Assembly (NCBI RefSeq): GCF_034006335.1
Contig: NZ_JAWDIQ010000001.1
Origin: Paracerasibacillus soli
Lineage (GTDB): Bacteria; Bacillota; Bacilli; Bacillales; Amphibacillaceae
Strand: one strand, 5' to 3'
Length of the DNA: 64,000 bases
Part shown: in pieces, positions 38,501 to 47,768 of the stretch
Layout: the number at the start of each line of letters is the position of its first letter
How positions within the stretch are numbered: the first letter of the stretch is position 1
Notes under the pieces: generated by a model
Databases searched by the model: none
Told to the model about the DNA's origin: nothing
Seen by the model: the letters and a program-made list of their open reading frames with translations, nothing else
Program-made: the position numbers and the translations under genes

Positions 38501-40449
38501 ATGACTACATACTGGAATTTCCCTGCAACCATTGGCGGAAATATTAATTCGATTAACCATGCAGGGTTAGAGACATTTAGAGGAAATGCATTAGAATCAC
38601 TTACGAGAGAGATTTGTCAAAACTCCTTAGATGCAGTTCGCGATAAAACGAAACCTGTCATTGTTGAGTTTAAAGGTTTTACTACTCATACAAATAACTT
38701 TCCTAACCATAAGGAATTATTAAATGTTTTCCGTGATTGCCGAGTAACATGGCAAGGGCGGAATAAACAGAGTGAAGATTTTATTGAAGATGCAGTACAG
38801 ATCTTACAAAAAGATAAAATGCAATTTTTGCGTATTAGCGATTTTAATACGAAAGGTCTGGAAGGCGCAAAAGATGCGGAACTTGGATCAGCTTGGTCAT
38901 CTTTGGTGAAGAGGCGGGTTCCTCTAACAAGGATGAAAGCTCTGGTGGAAGCTTTGGAATTGGGAAATCAGCGCCATTTTTAAATTCCAAGTTACGGACC
39001 ATTTTTTACTCTTCTTTTGATACGACAGGCTATGAATCACATATTGGCGTTGCAAATATATTGTCCTATCAGAAACCTGATAACCGGGTGACGACTGGGA
39101 CTGGCTTTTATACAAATAGTGAATATTCTACTGCAATTTATGGACAATTACCGCTTGACCCAAGTTTTACTAGAACTGAAACAGGAACAGATATTTATAT
39201 AACTGCTTTTGAACCTGTACAAGATTGGCAAGAAGAGATAAAGAAATCAGTCCTGTTAAACTTTTTCATGACGGTGTTTCAGCATAAATTAATTGTAAGA
39301 ATAAATGATTTAGAGATTAATAGTGACAACATTGCGGAACTAATTGAAGCCCTGGATGATACAGAAGATAACCGGGTATTAAAAAATTACTTTTCCTTAT
39401 TAACATCACCCCAGACAATACAAATTTCATATCCTGCACAGAAATATAAGGATATTACATTTAAAGAGGGAGAAGCTGTACTTTATTTACTAAATGGTGA
39501 AGATTTAAATCGTCGTGTACTGATGACCCGAAAAACGGGAATGCGTATTTACGAGCAAAATCGCATCAGTGGGAGTATTTCATTTACTGGGTTATTAACG
39601 ATTACTGGTACAAATATGAACAATATATTCAAACAAATGGAAAACCCAGCACATAATGAATGGTCACCGGAGCGGTTTGAAAAAGACCCAAGACTAGCTA
39701 AAAAGATTTTTGCTGATTTACGCAAGTTTATGAGGGAAGCTGTTCGAAATCAATTTCAAGAAAAAATTGATGATGAAATGGATGCTGTTGGTTTGAGCGA
39801 CTTTTTACCAAATAAAAATTTAATTTCTGAAGGAGAAATTAACAAGCGAGAATCACTCCAAACGAAAATTAAGACGCTTATTCGTAAAGAAAAAGTTGAA
39901 GAACCGAAACAACCAAAACGGCGTAATACGCGTCAGCTAGATACTGACATGGAAGAAATCGAAAAGCAATTAGCTGGAGAATTTGGTATTACACCAACTG
40001 GTGACAAGGGTGGTCATGGTACCGGTACACATGAAGGTGGCGGCAATCAGGGTGGTGGACTAACGGAACCTGATGGAGTGAACGAGCTAGACCGTAATAA
40101 ACAAGGTGATTTGGATATGAGGGAAAAACGTAAACCAAGTAAACATCCGATACCAATCAAACAACGATACGTTTGTGTAAATAAAGAAATCGGTGCTTAT
40201 CGCATATTCATCCAGCCAGAAAAGACTGTAGCCAGTGCCCGACTTGCCTTTCGCGTAATGGGAGAACAAAGTGATTATGATTTACCGATAAAATCAGCGG
40301 ACACAAACGATTCCCGAGTAACAGTTGATAAGGTGAATGCTAATAATGTTTATGTCCATTCTGTACGGAAAAACAAGCCCTTCGTATTAAATGTATGTAT
40401 CAACTATTCTGATTATTGTGTAATGGGGGTAACACTTTATGAAAATTAA
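38501..40449 (+). CDS. GHKL-family ATPase, first gene of a three-gene operon, one frameshift
   Basis: The 649-residue repaired protein has the Bergerat (GHKL) ATP site: N box REICQNSLDAV (residues about 36-46), G1-like LRISDFNTKGLEGA (about 107-120) and G2 GGSFGIGKSAPF (about 150-161), in the style of MORC-type ATPases. Adding one A near 38910 (SSLVKEAGSSNKDESSGG) joins the frames. Later come a charged region, a glycine-rich linker around 495-520 (GDKGGHGTGTHEGGG) and a C-terminal beta-type domain. No kinase H-box or receiver is seen. It overlaps the next gene by 11 bases. Confidence 0.78.
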
Positions 40450-41281
40450 TGCATCGTACCCATATCCAGTTTTATATATGAATAATGATGATTATGTTAA
40501 TTCATCTTTTGAAACGAGAATTGGAGTGGAAGAAACATTTGGGGAGGTTAAGTTTTCCGCTAAGTTTGACCTTTCCAATGTAGGTATGAAGAGATTGATT
40601 GAATCAGGGCAATGCGCATATGCACTTCACATTGAATGCGGACGCACAAGTTACCGTCAAGTATACGAGTCTTTTAAGGAAACTATGGAAGTAAGCATAA
40701 AAGATGAGAATCTACGTGGAAAAGTAACTATTCATTCGTTTGTCGTTGCGAAAGTTAAAATTGAAAATTATACGAATTACCAACTAAATGACTGGTTTAA
40801 AGACATACCGATTACGTTTGAAAAAGGGAATATGTTGGCAATAGGTAATGCTATTGAAGTGACGCTATTTGAAGATAATATGGAAATGTTAAATTTACCA
40901 TCTATTATTAATATAACGAAATCAGAAAAAAAGGAATTTATGGAAGTAGAACTGAACGCCGATTTCATTATGATTTCTTTGCCTGCTTATGAATATGATC
41001 GGTATGCGACTAATGCAAATTCGCGCTTGAAAAATACAATTATTTCTGCGGTTATTTTACCTAGTTTGGTACACGTTTTTACAGAAATGTATCAAAGCAA
41101 TGATTATGTTGACTATACATGGTATCAAGTGTTAGAAAAAATATTCGCTGATAATAATGTGTCGATTCATGATGTCGGTAGCGATACTTTACCTGCATTA
41201 AAGGCCGCACAGATGATATTACGCAAGCCTTTAAAAACAAGTTTTAATGAGATAGAAAAGTTTAATCAAATGGAGGATTAA
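40439..41281 (+). CDS. Unknown 280-residue protein, second gene of the GHKL operon
   Basis: Intact. I do not recognise a named domain. The first half is beta-rich (FSAKFDLSNVGMKRLIESGQ, CAYALHIECGRTSYRQVYES), the second half helical (NTIISAVILPSLVHVFTEMY, ALKAAQMILRKPL). No signal peptide, clear membrane segment or catalytic motif. It starts at ATG 40439 within the end of the ATPase gene and stops one base before the next gene, so the three proteins are probably made together. Confidence 0.65.
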   Translation: MKINASYPYPVLYMNNDDYVNSSFETRIGVEETFGEVKFSAKFDLSNVGMKRLIESGQCAYALHIECGRTSYRQVYESFKETMEVSIKDENLRGKVTIHSFVVAKVKIENYTNYQLNDWFKDIPITFEKGNMLAIGNAIEVTLFEDNMEMLNLPSIINITKSEKKEFMEVELNADFIMISLPAYEYDRYATNANSRLKNTIISAVILPSLVHVFTEMYQSNDYVDYTWYQVLEKIFADNNVSIHDVGSDTLPALKAAQMILRKPLKTSFNEIEKFNQMED

Positions 41282-41282
41282 T

Positions 41283-42026
41283 ATGAAATTAACTTTCTTA
41301 TCCGATGAAACACTACAAGATTTACGTACGAATTATGAGGAATACAAAGAACATTATTATACGAAAGATGATGCATGGTTTAATGATTATTTGAGTTTAA
41401 ATGGTAGAGTGTTAGAATCAAAAGTTGATTTTCAAGTTCCGGAAATGAATATGAGTGACGATTTTCTAGTGAGCGATGCGGAAAATGTAAAGAATTTATA
41501 TGAGGCTCTGCGGCATTTAAACCTTTCACAAGCTACAGACGAGCGAATTTGGGCCGGTCTTGCTCATTTACAGTTACGAGATTATGCTTTTCATCGCTTA
41601 AAAAAAGAAAGAGAAGCCCATAATGATAAACGTATTAATACAGGCTATTTTTTGAAGGCTGGTGGCATGAAACGATCATTATTTGTGCATATTCTAGCTC
41701 GGCTATGGTGGGTTGGGCATATGACATATGATGAAACGAATAAAGAAAATCCATTTTGGTTAACAGAGTTCTTCTGTGAAGCAGACTTTTCTGCACGTTC
41801 TGTCGTATTTTTCTCAAGTAATTTTACATCAAACCGTGCAATAACAAGGGGAATACTACGAGCACTCGTAAGTTGGAAACAAAAAGGTAACACTATTAAA
41901 CGAGATCATTTCGTACAAGCGACGAAATACTTGAATGTTGTTGGTGGAGCGATGATATTGGATACACTGACGATGGAAGAAGTGGAGAAAATGGTGGGGA
42001 ACGTTTGGAGCAGGTGTTTGGGATAG
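41283..42026 (+). CDS. DUF6339-like protein, third gene of the GHKL operon
   Basis: Intact, 247 residues, starting at ATG 41283 behind AATGGAGGATTA. It is mainly helical, with conserved-looking stretches DERIWAGLAHLQLRDYAFHR, ILARLWWVGHMTYDE and NRAITRGILRALVSW. It resembles proteins annotated DUF6339, of unknown function, usually seen beside ATPases in defence neighbourhoods; I hold this match loosely. A terminator follows, so the operon is exactly three genes. Confidence 0.6.
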   Translation: MKLTFLSDETLQDLRTNYEEYKEHYYTKDDAWFNDYLSLNGRVLESKVDFQVPEMNMSDDFLVSDAENVKNLYEALRHLNLSQATDERIWAGLAHLQLRDYAFHRLKKEREAHNDKRINTGYFLKAGGMKRSLFVHILARLWWVGHMTYDETNKENPFWLTEFFCEADFSARSVVFFSSNFTSNRAITRGILRALVSWKQKGNTIKRDHFVQATKYLNVVGGAMILDTLTMEEVEKMVGNVWSRCLG

Positions 42027-42061
42027 TGGAAACGCTAAATGTATAATAAGTACCTTATGTA

Positions 42062-42110
42062 AGAGGCCGCATCGGAATAGAGATAAACGATGCGGCTTCT
42101 ATTGTTTTCA
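42062..42110 (+). terminator. Rho-independent terminator after the GHKL operon
   Basis: GAGGCCGCATCG pairs with CGATGCGGCTTC, followed by a T-rich stretch. Confidence 0.8.
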
Positions 42111-42286
42111 ATTGAAATAGGAGTTTTTTATTAAAATTAAGCTATAAAATAATGATTTGAATTTGGAGAGCTAGCTGATACAACCACCATAAGCAATACC
42201 GTATAAACCAGCTTGACAGGTTACAAGCTACACGTTATATTGAATTGAAGGAATTGATTAAATATTTGCCTTAAGGCGGGATTGTC

Positions 42287-42511
42287 TTGAAAAGCTTAGA
42301 ATTTCTGTGTTTTATTAGAAACGGATTTATTTGTTCTCTCATTGGGTTATCTATTATGTTGATTATTTTTGTTTATACGTATCTTAATACATCATATTCT
42401 TTATTTTCCTTCGATAATGCCAGCATATTTGTTTGTATTGCTGGAATTATGATGAACCTCTTTTTGCTCTTTTTCATCAATAAAAGAATTCAGCTTTTAA
42501 GGAAAGCATAA
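42287..42511 (+). CDS. Small two-TM protein of unknown function
   Basis: 74 residues from TTG 42287 behind AAGGCGGG. Two hydrophobic segments (FICSLIGLSIMLIIFVYTYL and IFVCIAGIMMNLFLLFFI) end in a basic tail. Unrecognised; plausible as a small membrane protein. Confidence 0.45.
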   Translation: MKSLEFLCFIRNGFICSLIGLSIMLIIFVYTYLNTSYSLFSFDNASIFVCIAGIMMNLFLLFFINKRIQLLRKA

Positions 42512-42568
42512 AAGATAATAACATACAATAATACCTTTAAAATCAGGATTGCCCATCTTGCATACATC

Positions 42569-43810
42569 TTATTTTTGTTGATAAGATTTTCTATATGTCT
42601 GCTTCTTAATAAGGGAGGCCCACAAAAATCCAATCCCAATAGATAATAGCATACTTGCTATAAATAATGATTCATGGTAAAAAGGAATATTAAATACATC
42701 TAACCAAGAGAGAAGTCCCATCATAAATAATAACAATTCATTTAAGACAAAACCCACTAAAAACATAGAAATCCCCGTGGTAAAAGAGCTTTTCTTCGTA
42801 TCGATTAGTTTAGTCATTTGAAATTGTGTCAAAATAAATAAACTAACAAATCCTAGTAATGTTAGGTGTAAATAGCCGATAATCACACTTCTTGTTTCAA
42901 AAACGAGATTTGATAGTGGGGCAGAAATAAGGCCGAGTTCCATCGTACTTTTAAGGAATAATAATAGAAATGTACCCATGATACATATTAATATTATTTT
43001 TGAAAATGCATCTCTTAACAGTTGCCACACTTTTTTAACTGACAAAAGAATGATAACAACACCTATCCATTGACCTACACTACCAGCTGTCGCGATTACT
43101 TTAGCAAATCCTCCTACATCAACCCATAAAATTGATGATACATACCACGGAAATAAAGAAAGGAAGTAAATCCAAAATCCGTATTTTCCTAAAGTACGTG
43201 ATAACTCAATATTTTTGTCATGCAAAACTTTAATAAAGAGACCGATTAAAAATAGAAAAAGCCAACCGTTATACTGAAAATGTAAAAAGAAATAGATACT
43301 CATGTCAAAAAACATAGATTCTCGTAATCCAGTTGCACCAAGATAACCTAATAAAAAAGGGCCGATAGAAGAAATAATTAAAGCGATGAGTGATCCTTTC
43401 ATAAAAAGTTGACTAATTTGGGGAATGCTTTTTTGAAGCTTGATTTGTTTGTAAATAAAAAATGCAGCCCAAAATTCTACAAATATGTGCAATATCGAAA
43501 AAATAATTGAGTATGTAGCATAGCCTTCGTATAAAAACGCGATAAACATAAAAACAGATGTAAAAAATATAGAATAAGCTAGCATGCTTGCATGTCTTTT
43601 CTGCTGAAGATTTGGCCAAATAATCGCCAAAAAGATAATAAATAAGCCAAAAAAGGCCCACCCTAAAATAGCAATATGTGAATGTGCATGTAAGATATGT
43701 TCATAGTTTAGTGAGGAAATATGTATAAACGGTATTGCCCTCATCCACAAACCGGAAAGGGCTGTGACAATAAAAAGAAATAAAGCAATATGTATGAATC
43801 TTCTTGGCAT
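42569..43810 (-). CDS. Heme-copper-oxidase subunit I-like membrane protein
   Basis: Intact, 413 residues, about 12 hydrophobic segments. Histidines sit within membrane segments as in heme-copper oxidase/NO-reductase-like proteins: HAHSHIAILGWAFFG near the N-terminus, FHFQYNGWLFLFLIG-type (HFQYNGW) in the middle, and YLHLTLLGF later. The binuclear-centre histidines of true oxidases are not all apparent, so it may bind heme without being a terminal oxidase. It starts at ATG 43810 behind GGAGGATT. A smaller relative is upstream at 44168. Confidence 0.65.
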   Translation of the reverse strand: MPRRFIHIALFLFIVTALSGLWMRAIPFIHISSLNYEHILHAHSHIAILGWAFFGLFIIFLAIIWPNLQQKRHASMLAYSIFFTSVFMFIAFLYEGYATYSIIFSILHIFVEFWAAFFIYKQIKLQKSIPQISQLFMKGSLIALIISSIGPFLLGYLGATGLRESMFFDMSIYFFLHFQYNGWLFLFLIGLFIKVLHDKNIELSRTLGKYGFWIYFLSLFPWYVSSILWVDVGGFAKVIATAGSVGQWIGVVIILLSVKKVWQLLRDAFSKIILICIMGTFLLLFLKSTMELGLISAPLSNLVFETRSVIIGYLHLTLLGFVSLFILTQFQMTKLIDTKKSSFTTGISMFLVGFVLNELLLFMMGLLSWLDVFNIPFYHESLFIASMLLSIGIGFLWASLIKKQTYRKSYQQK

Positions 43811-44079
43811 GAGTAATCAATCCTCCTGAAGTGCACTTAAATCCATCATGGTTAATGAGGAGGAAATTAGCAATAAGGTTTATAAAATGTCAATAAAATA
43901 TAACAAACTTTCAACGAACCTCTGAACTTTGTCCGAGCATCTCTACATATTTACAAACTTAAAATTTGACGTGTACTTTTTATTAACTTTAACGCGTACT
44001 CTTACAGGAAAGTCTTGTAAATATAAATGGATATAAGTACGCTGAAAATGTGTATCCCAATGGATTGTCATGACATAAA

Positions 44080-44130
44080 AAAATAAGTCTAGTCAAGGCA
44101 GTCGAGTGCTCCTTGGCAAGACTTATTCTA
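44080..44130 (-). terminator. Minus-strand terminator after the small oxidase-like gene
   Basis: On the minus strand AATAAGTCTTGCCAAGG pairs with CCTTGACTAGACTTATT with two internal mismatches, then a T run (the A run near 44075). Confidence 0.65.
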
Positions 44131-44167
44131 CATTGCACAGTCGCACTTCTTTTTAGAAGGCGTGTGT

Positions 44168-44566
44168 TCAATCTATACAACGCTTCTCTCCATAGAGTAT
44201 TGTTAAAAGGAAAAACATTGTAAAACTAATCAGTAATACCATGCCACCACCTATGTAAAAAATCAGTACAAAGATATCAGGTAGATGGAAGGGCTTTAAA
44301 TATTGCAGCCACATTCCTACTGACAATCCGATTGAACCAATAATTGCTGACCACACATGCAGTTTAGCTAGCATATTCACTTTAGGGTAAAATACTTTAT
44401 AGTATAGCGCCCATGCAAATATAGTTAACCAGCCTCCAACCAAAATATGGGTGTGAATCGGGCGAAATGCATTTGACCCTGAACCTGCCATATGTGTACC
44501 TAACAATACACCAATAACTGCAAACAACGCTGAAAATCTAAGTAATAGCTGACTGTAGTTATTCAT
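44168..44566 (-). CDS. Small four-TM heme-copper-oxidase-like protein
   Basis: A 132-residue membrane protein with four hydrophobic segments and the histidine motif RPIHTHILVGGWLTIFAWAL, similar in style to the first helices of oxidase subunit I (HxH within the membrane). It starts at ATG 44566 behind GGAGGGG; a longer frame to 44599 lacks a ribosome site. It is separated from 42569-43810 by a terminator, but both probably serve a heme-related function. Confidence 0.65.
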   Translation of the reverse strand: MNNYSQLLLRFSALFAVIGVLLGTHMAGSGSNAFRPIHTHILVGGWLTIFAWALYYKVFYPKVNMLAKLHVWSAIIGSIGLSVGMWLQYLKPFHLPDIFVLIFYIGGGMVLLISFTMFFLLTILYGEKRCID

Positions 44567-44638
44567 ATAACCCCTCCGATAGTCAATATGTATGTTCATA
44601 TATTACTTCAAGATGATGAATCACCTATGAATATGAGG

Positions 44639-46018
44639 TTATCCTTTCGGTAAGTACACTGTGAAAGTTGAACCTACATTTTCTTCACTGTCTGCCTCGA
44701 TTCGACCACCATGTAATTTCACGATCGAAGAGACGATAGATAATCCCAAACCGGTACCTTCAACTGTACTTGTCCTTGCAGAATCTTCCCGATAAAAACG
44801 ATCAAAAATTCGCTTTTGAACTGCTTGAGATAGTCCTATACCAGAATCTTGGAAACGAATTTCAATTTCCTTTTCCTTTTTGATAATTGATATGTCAATG
44901 CTACCATTTTCTTTATTGTACTTGATGGCATTGGTTAACAAATTCTCCCATACATTATAAAGTAATGCAGGATCTCCATTTATATCTATGTCAGGCATAG
45001 AGTAGCTAATCATGATCCGCTTTTCATTAATAGCCCATTGATGATTAAAAATAACTTCTTTTAGTTGATCTGACAAAGGATACGTTATCTTATTTAAAAG
45101 ATCATCCCCTCGGTCAAGTGAAGCAAGTAGTAATAACTGTTTTGTGAGGCTTGATAATCGATTGATTTCATTGTTAATAATCGAAATATAATGGGATTTA
45201 TCTTCCTCACTCAACGTATCCTTTTCCAGTAAATGGGAATACCCTTTTATATTCGATAATGGTGACTGGATATCGTGGGTAATATTTGAAATAAATTCGC
45301 TCTTCATTTCATCAAGCTTTTCAAGTTGTTGCGCCATATTTGTAAAACTAGTTGCTAGTTTTCCTATTTCATCTTTTCGATTTATATCAAGTTCAATGGA
45401 AAAGTTCCCTTCGGAAAGATCTTTTGTAGCTCGTGTTAACTTCGAAATAGGGTTAACTAAATATTTCGCACTAATCCAAACGAAAATAATGCTTAATACA
45501 ATTGTTAAAGCAAGCAACCAGGCAAATAGAATGTGCATTTCATTAAAAAGTAATTTAATATTTGGTCGAATAAAAAGCGCATATTGTTTGTTGTTATGCT
45601 CTAGCGGTACCCCGATGGTATTTGTTAGTTCGTTTGCAAAAAAGCCTGTGACAAATGTTTCTTGGGGGAATTGCGCAATCCCGTGGTAAACTTCACCATT
45701 TAATACAAGTTCAATTGTTTGATTAGAAAGTGTTTTGTCCCGAAATGGGTCACCGAAAAATGTCTTATTTCCTTCTTTATCTGCTAAAAAAATTTGATAT
45801 CCAACAGCTGATATATTTTCTAAGTAGTGTTCAAGATGAATATGTTGTTCGTGATTAACGTAATTCGCGATATCTAGTGCAATTTTTGTATTTTTTTCAT
45901 CGTTATAAGGCTTTAATTTTTGTTGGTAATAAAAATTGGAAAACATAAAGGAAAGCAAAGTGCTCACAAGCATAATTGAAATGGTTGTGAGAGCGAATTT
46001 AACATAAAGCGTCTTCAC
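44639..46018 (-). CDS. HssS-like sensor histidine kinase
   Basis: Intact, 459 residues. An N-terminal TM segment, an extracellular sensor of about 130 residues, a second TM, HAMP (VNPISKLTRATKDLSEG), H-box FISNITHDIQSPLSNIKGY (histidine about residue 248), N-box NLLTNAIKYNKENG, and G boxes DSGIGLS and GTGLGLSIV. The layout and the paired regulator resemble the heme sensor HssS of staphylococci and bacilli. No heme exporter hrtAB is adjacent. It is two bases from the regulator gene. Confidence 0.8.
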   Translation of the reverse strand: MKTLYVKFALTTISIMLVSTLLSFMFSNFYYQQKLKPYNDEKNTKIALDIANYVNHEQHIHLEHYLENISAVGYQIFLADKEGNKTFFGDPFRDKTLSNQTIELVLNGEVYHGIAQFPQETFVTGFFANELTNTIGVPLEHNNKQYALFIRPNIKLLFNEMHILFAWLLALTIVLSIIFVWISAKYLVNPISKLTRATKDLSEGNFSIELDINRKDEIGKLATSFTNMAQQLEKLDEMKSEFISNITHDIQSPLSNIKGYSHLLEKDTLSEEDKSHYISIINNEINRLSSLTKQLLLLASLDRGDDLLNKITYPLSDQLKEVIFNHQWAINEKRIMISYSMPDIDINGDPALLYNVWENLLTNAIKYNKENGSIDISIIKKEKEIEIRFQDSGIGLSQAVQKRIFDRFYREDSARTSTVEGTGLGLSIVSSIVKLHGGRIEADSEENVGSTFTVYLPKG

Positions 46019-46020
46019 GA

Positions 46021-46692
46021 TTATTTTACCTCCAAAGCATACCCAACACTGCGTATCGTTTTAATATGAAAGTCACTTGTTATTTTCGTAAAACGTTCTC
46101 TTAACCGTTTTATATGTACATCAACCGTCCGCTCATCACCATCATAGTCGAATCCCCAAATTCTTTCGATTAAATGTCCACGTGAAAATACTTGCGAGGG
46201 GTGTGAGGCAAGGTAAAAAAGTAATTCAAATTCTTTTAATGGTAATAAAAATGATTTATCGTCAATTTCCACTACATAATTTTTTTTATTAATAACAGTC
46301 GATCCGAGAGTAATAACATCCTCGGTATTTTTTTCATAACGGCGAAATAACGCTTTTATACGGTACAGGAGTTCCTTTGGCTCGAAGGGTTTCACAAGGT
46401 AGTCATCTGTTCCAGAAAGGAAACCTTTTTCCTTATCTTTAAGTTGGTCTTTCGCAGTCAATAATATGATTGGAATATCGTAAAAGTTACGAATATCCTT
46501 CGTTAATTCATATCCATCAATAACCGGCATCATCACATCAACAATGGCCATATCACATGGGTTTTTTTCTAATAAATTTAGTGCTTCTTGCCCATTTTCT
46601 GCTTTCAAAACGTTGAACCCTTCATCTTTTAAGTAAACCGATACTAAGTTCAAGATATTTTGATCATCATCAACAACAAGTATAGTAGTCAT
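46021..46692 (-). CDS. HssR-like OmpR-family response regulator
   Basis: Intact, 223 residues. Receiver with DDD acidic pocket, phosphorylation aspartate in MAIVDVMMPVIDGYE, and YDIPIILLTAKD ... SGTDDYLVKPFEPKELL. The OmpR winged helix has FDYDGDERTVDVHIKRLRER. SGTDDYxxKPFExKEL and DGDERTVDVHIKRLR are close to HssR, which activates heme efflux on heme excess. I chose ATG 46692, seven bases after GGAGAG. Confidence 0.82.
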   Translation of the reverse strand: MTTILVVDDDQNILNLVSVYLKDEGFNVLKAENGQEALNLLEKNPCDMAIVDVMMPVIDGYELTKDIRNFYDIPIILLTAKDQLKDKEKGFLSGTDDYLVKPFEPKELLYRIKALFRRYEKNTEDVITLGSTVINKKNYVVEIDDKSFLLPLKEFELLFYLASHPSQVFSRGHLIERIWGFDYDGDERTVDVHIKRLRERFTKITSDFHIKTIRSVGYALEVK

Positions 46693-46996
46693 CTGTATCT
46701 CTCCAATCAAGAAGTATTATTCAGCAAAGTATATATTTTAGTAAGGATCTTTTATTCTATCCTATTACAAAAATATGAAGAGAGTATGAATTTGCAAGTA
46801 GAGGATATGTTATATTTAGTTATTGCCATATGGTGTATAGTTAAACGAAATGGTTTTTCATATGTTTTGGAATTAAAAACTGAAGGCAACACAATCCGCC
46901 GGGAAGTGGATAAAAGTGACATACTGTAATGAAAAATAAAAAAGGCGGAAAATTTCCCACCTTAATTATTAGAATAATTGTATAGATGAATCGATC

Positions 46997-47323
46997 TTAC
47001 ATAAAAACGTAATTTAAATAATTTCCAGTTCGCTCTTTTATAACTAATCCATTCTCCTTTAGCTTTGTCCACATATACTTGTCCAAAGCGTATGGAGATT
47101 TAGATTGTAGCTGTGCTAACTGTGAATTTGAAATGAGAATGATGGAAGTCTGTTCACTATTTTGAACTGAAATAGCATAGCTTTCCTTTTTAATCATTTT
47201 TACCTCATATGTTTCGTCCCATTCTTGAAGTTGTCGCTCCATTACCTTCATTACATGGTGTAAATATTTTTCTCCTTCTTGATTTTTAGCCATATAACCA
47301 CGAATAAATCCTGTTGTATTCAT
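46997..47323 (-). CDS. Hypothetical 108-residue protein
   Basis: Starts at ATG 47323, seven bases after AGGAGG. The product (GFIRGYMAKNQEGEKYLHHV ... YALDKYMWTKLKENG) is soluble, mixed alpha/beta and unrecognised. Upstream on the same strand, about 280 bases away, is an S-box riboswitch that may or may not control it. Confidence 0.55.
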   Translation of the reverse strand: MNTTGFIRGYMAKNQEGEKYLHHVMKVMERQLQEWDETYEVKMIKKESYAISVQNSEQTSIILISNSQLAQLQSKSPYALDKYMWTKLKENGLVIKERTGNYLNYVFM

Positions 47324-47549
47324 TTGCATTCCTCCTATTATTTTTCAATAGGTATCAAGACCATTTGCAAAAAAGTAAAAGCGAGCAATTAACGAGACAT
47401 AAACTGTGACGCGGCTTGCTGTGAAAATATTCCCAAACAAAGGTTAGTTTAGCTATCATTGATCGTGACAAGGCTAAATGTATCCTAAGCAGAGTAGGCC
47501 AATGTTGGTCGGTATTGCCCTTAAAGATATCCAACATTAACTGTTCGCG

Positions 47550-47593
47550 CAATAAAAAACCCTTTGCAGCAACTGAATGCACACAAAGGGTTT
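47550..47593 (-). terminator. Terminator of the S-box riboswitch
   Basis: On the minus strand AAACCCTTTG pairs with CAAAGGGTTT and is followed by TTTTATT; it is the expression platform of the riboswitch just upstream. Confidence 0.8.
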
Positions 47594-47603
47594 ATAGCAC
47601 CGT

Positions 47604-47706
47604 TCGTTATCATCCAAAGCAAGCTTTGCTGGTAGGAGCACCTTACCTTCTAGGTAGGTTGCTGTGAAGTCTTAGAGCCAGTACTCTCGTTCACTCTTGA
47701 TAACCA
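47604..47706 (-). ncRNA. SAM-I (S-box) riboswitch
   Basis: The minus-strand sequence has the S-box features: P1 stem TTATCA(AGAG)/TGATAAC closing at 47605-47611 with 47699-47705, then ACTGGC in the P2 area, CAGCAACC in the P3 junction, AAGGTGCTCCTACCAGCAAA, and a closing GGATGATAA. The P1 3' strand is followed by a terminator. S-box RNAs end transcription when S-adenosylmethionine is plentiful and normally precede methionine genes. None follows here. Confidence 0.85.
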
Positions 47707-47768
47707 TATTAAATTATTTTTATTATATCATAATCACATATGAAACTAATATTATTTTGCCTCGAATC

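Noticed and set aside
46786..46929. A 47-codon frame with one hydrophobic stretch
   Set aside because: Weak ribosome site, no recognised family, lies in the regulator's upstream region.
47355..47582. Minus-strand 75-codon frame just after the S-box riboswitch
   Set aside because: Its start lies in the terminator hairpin and it lacks a ribosome site; probably not coding, although copies elsewhere would be worth checking.
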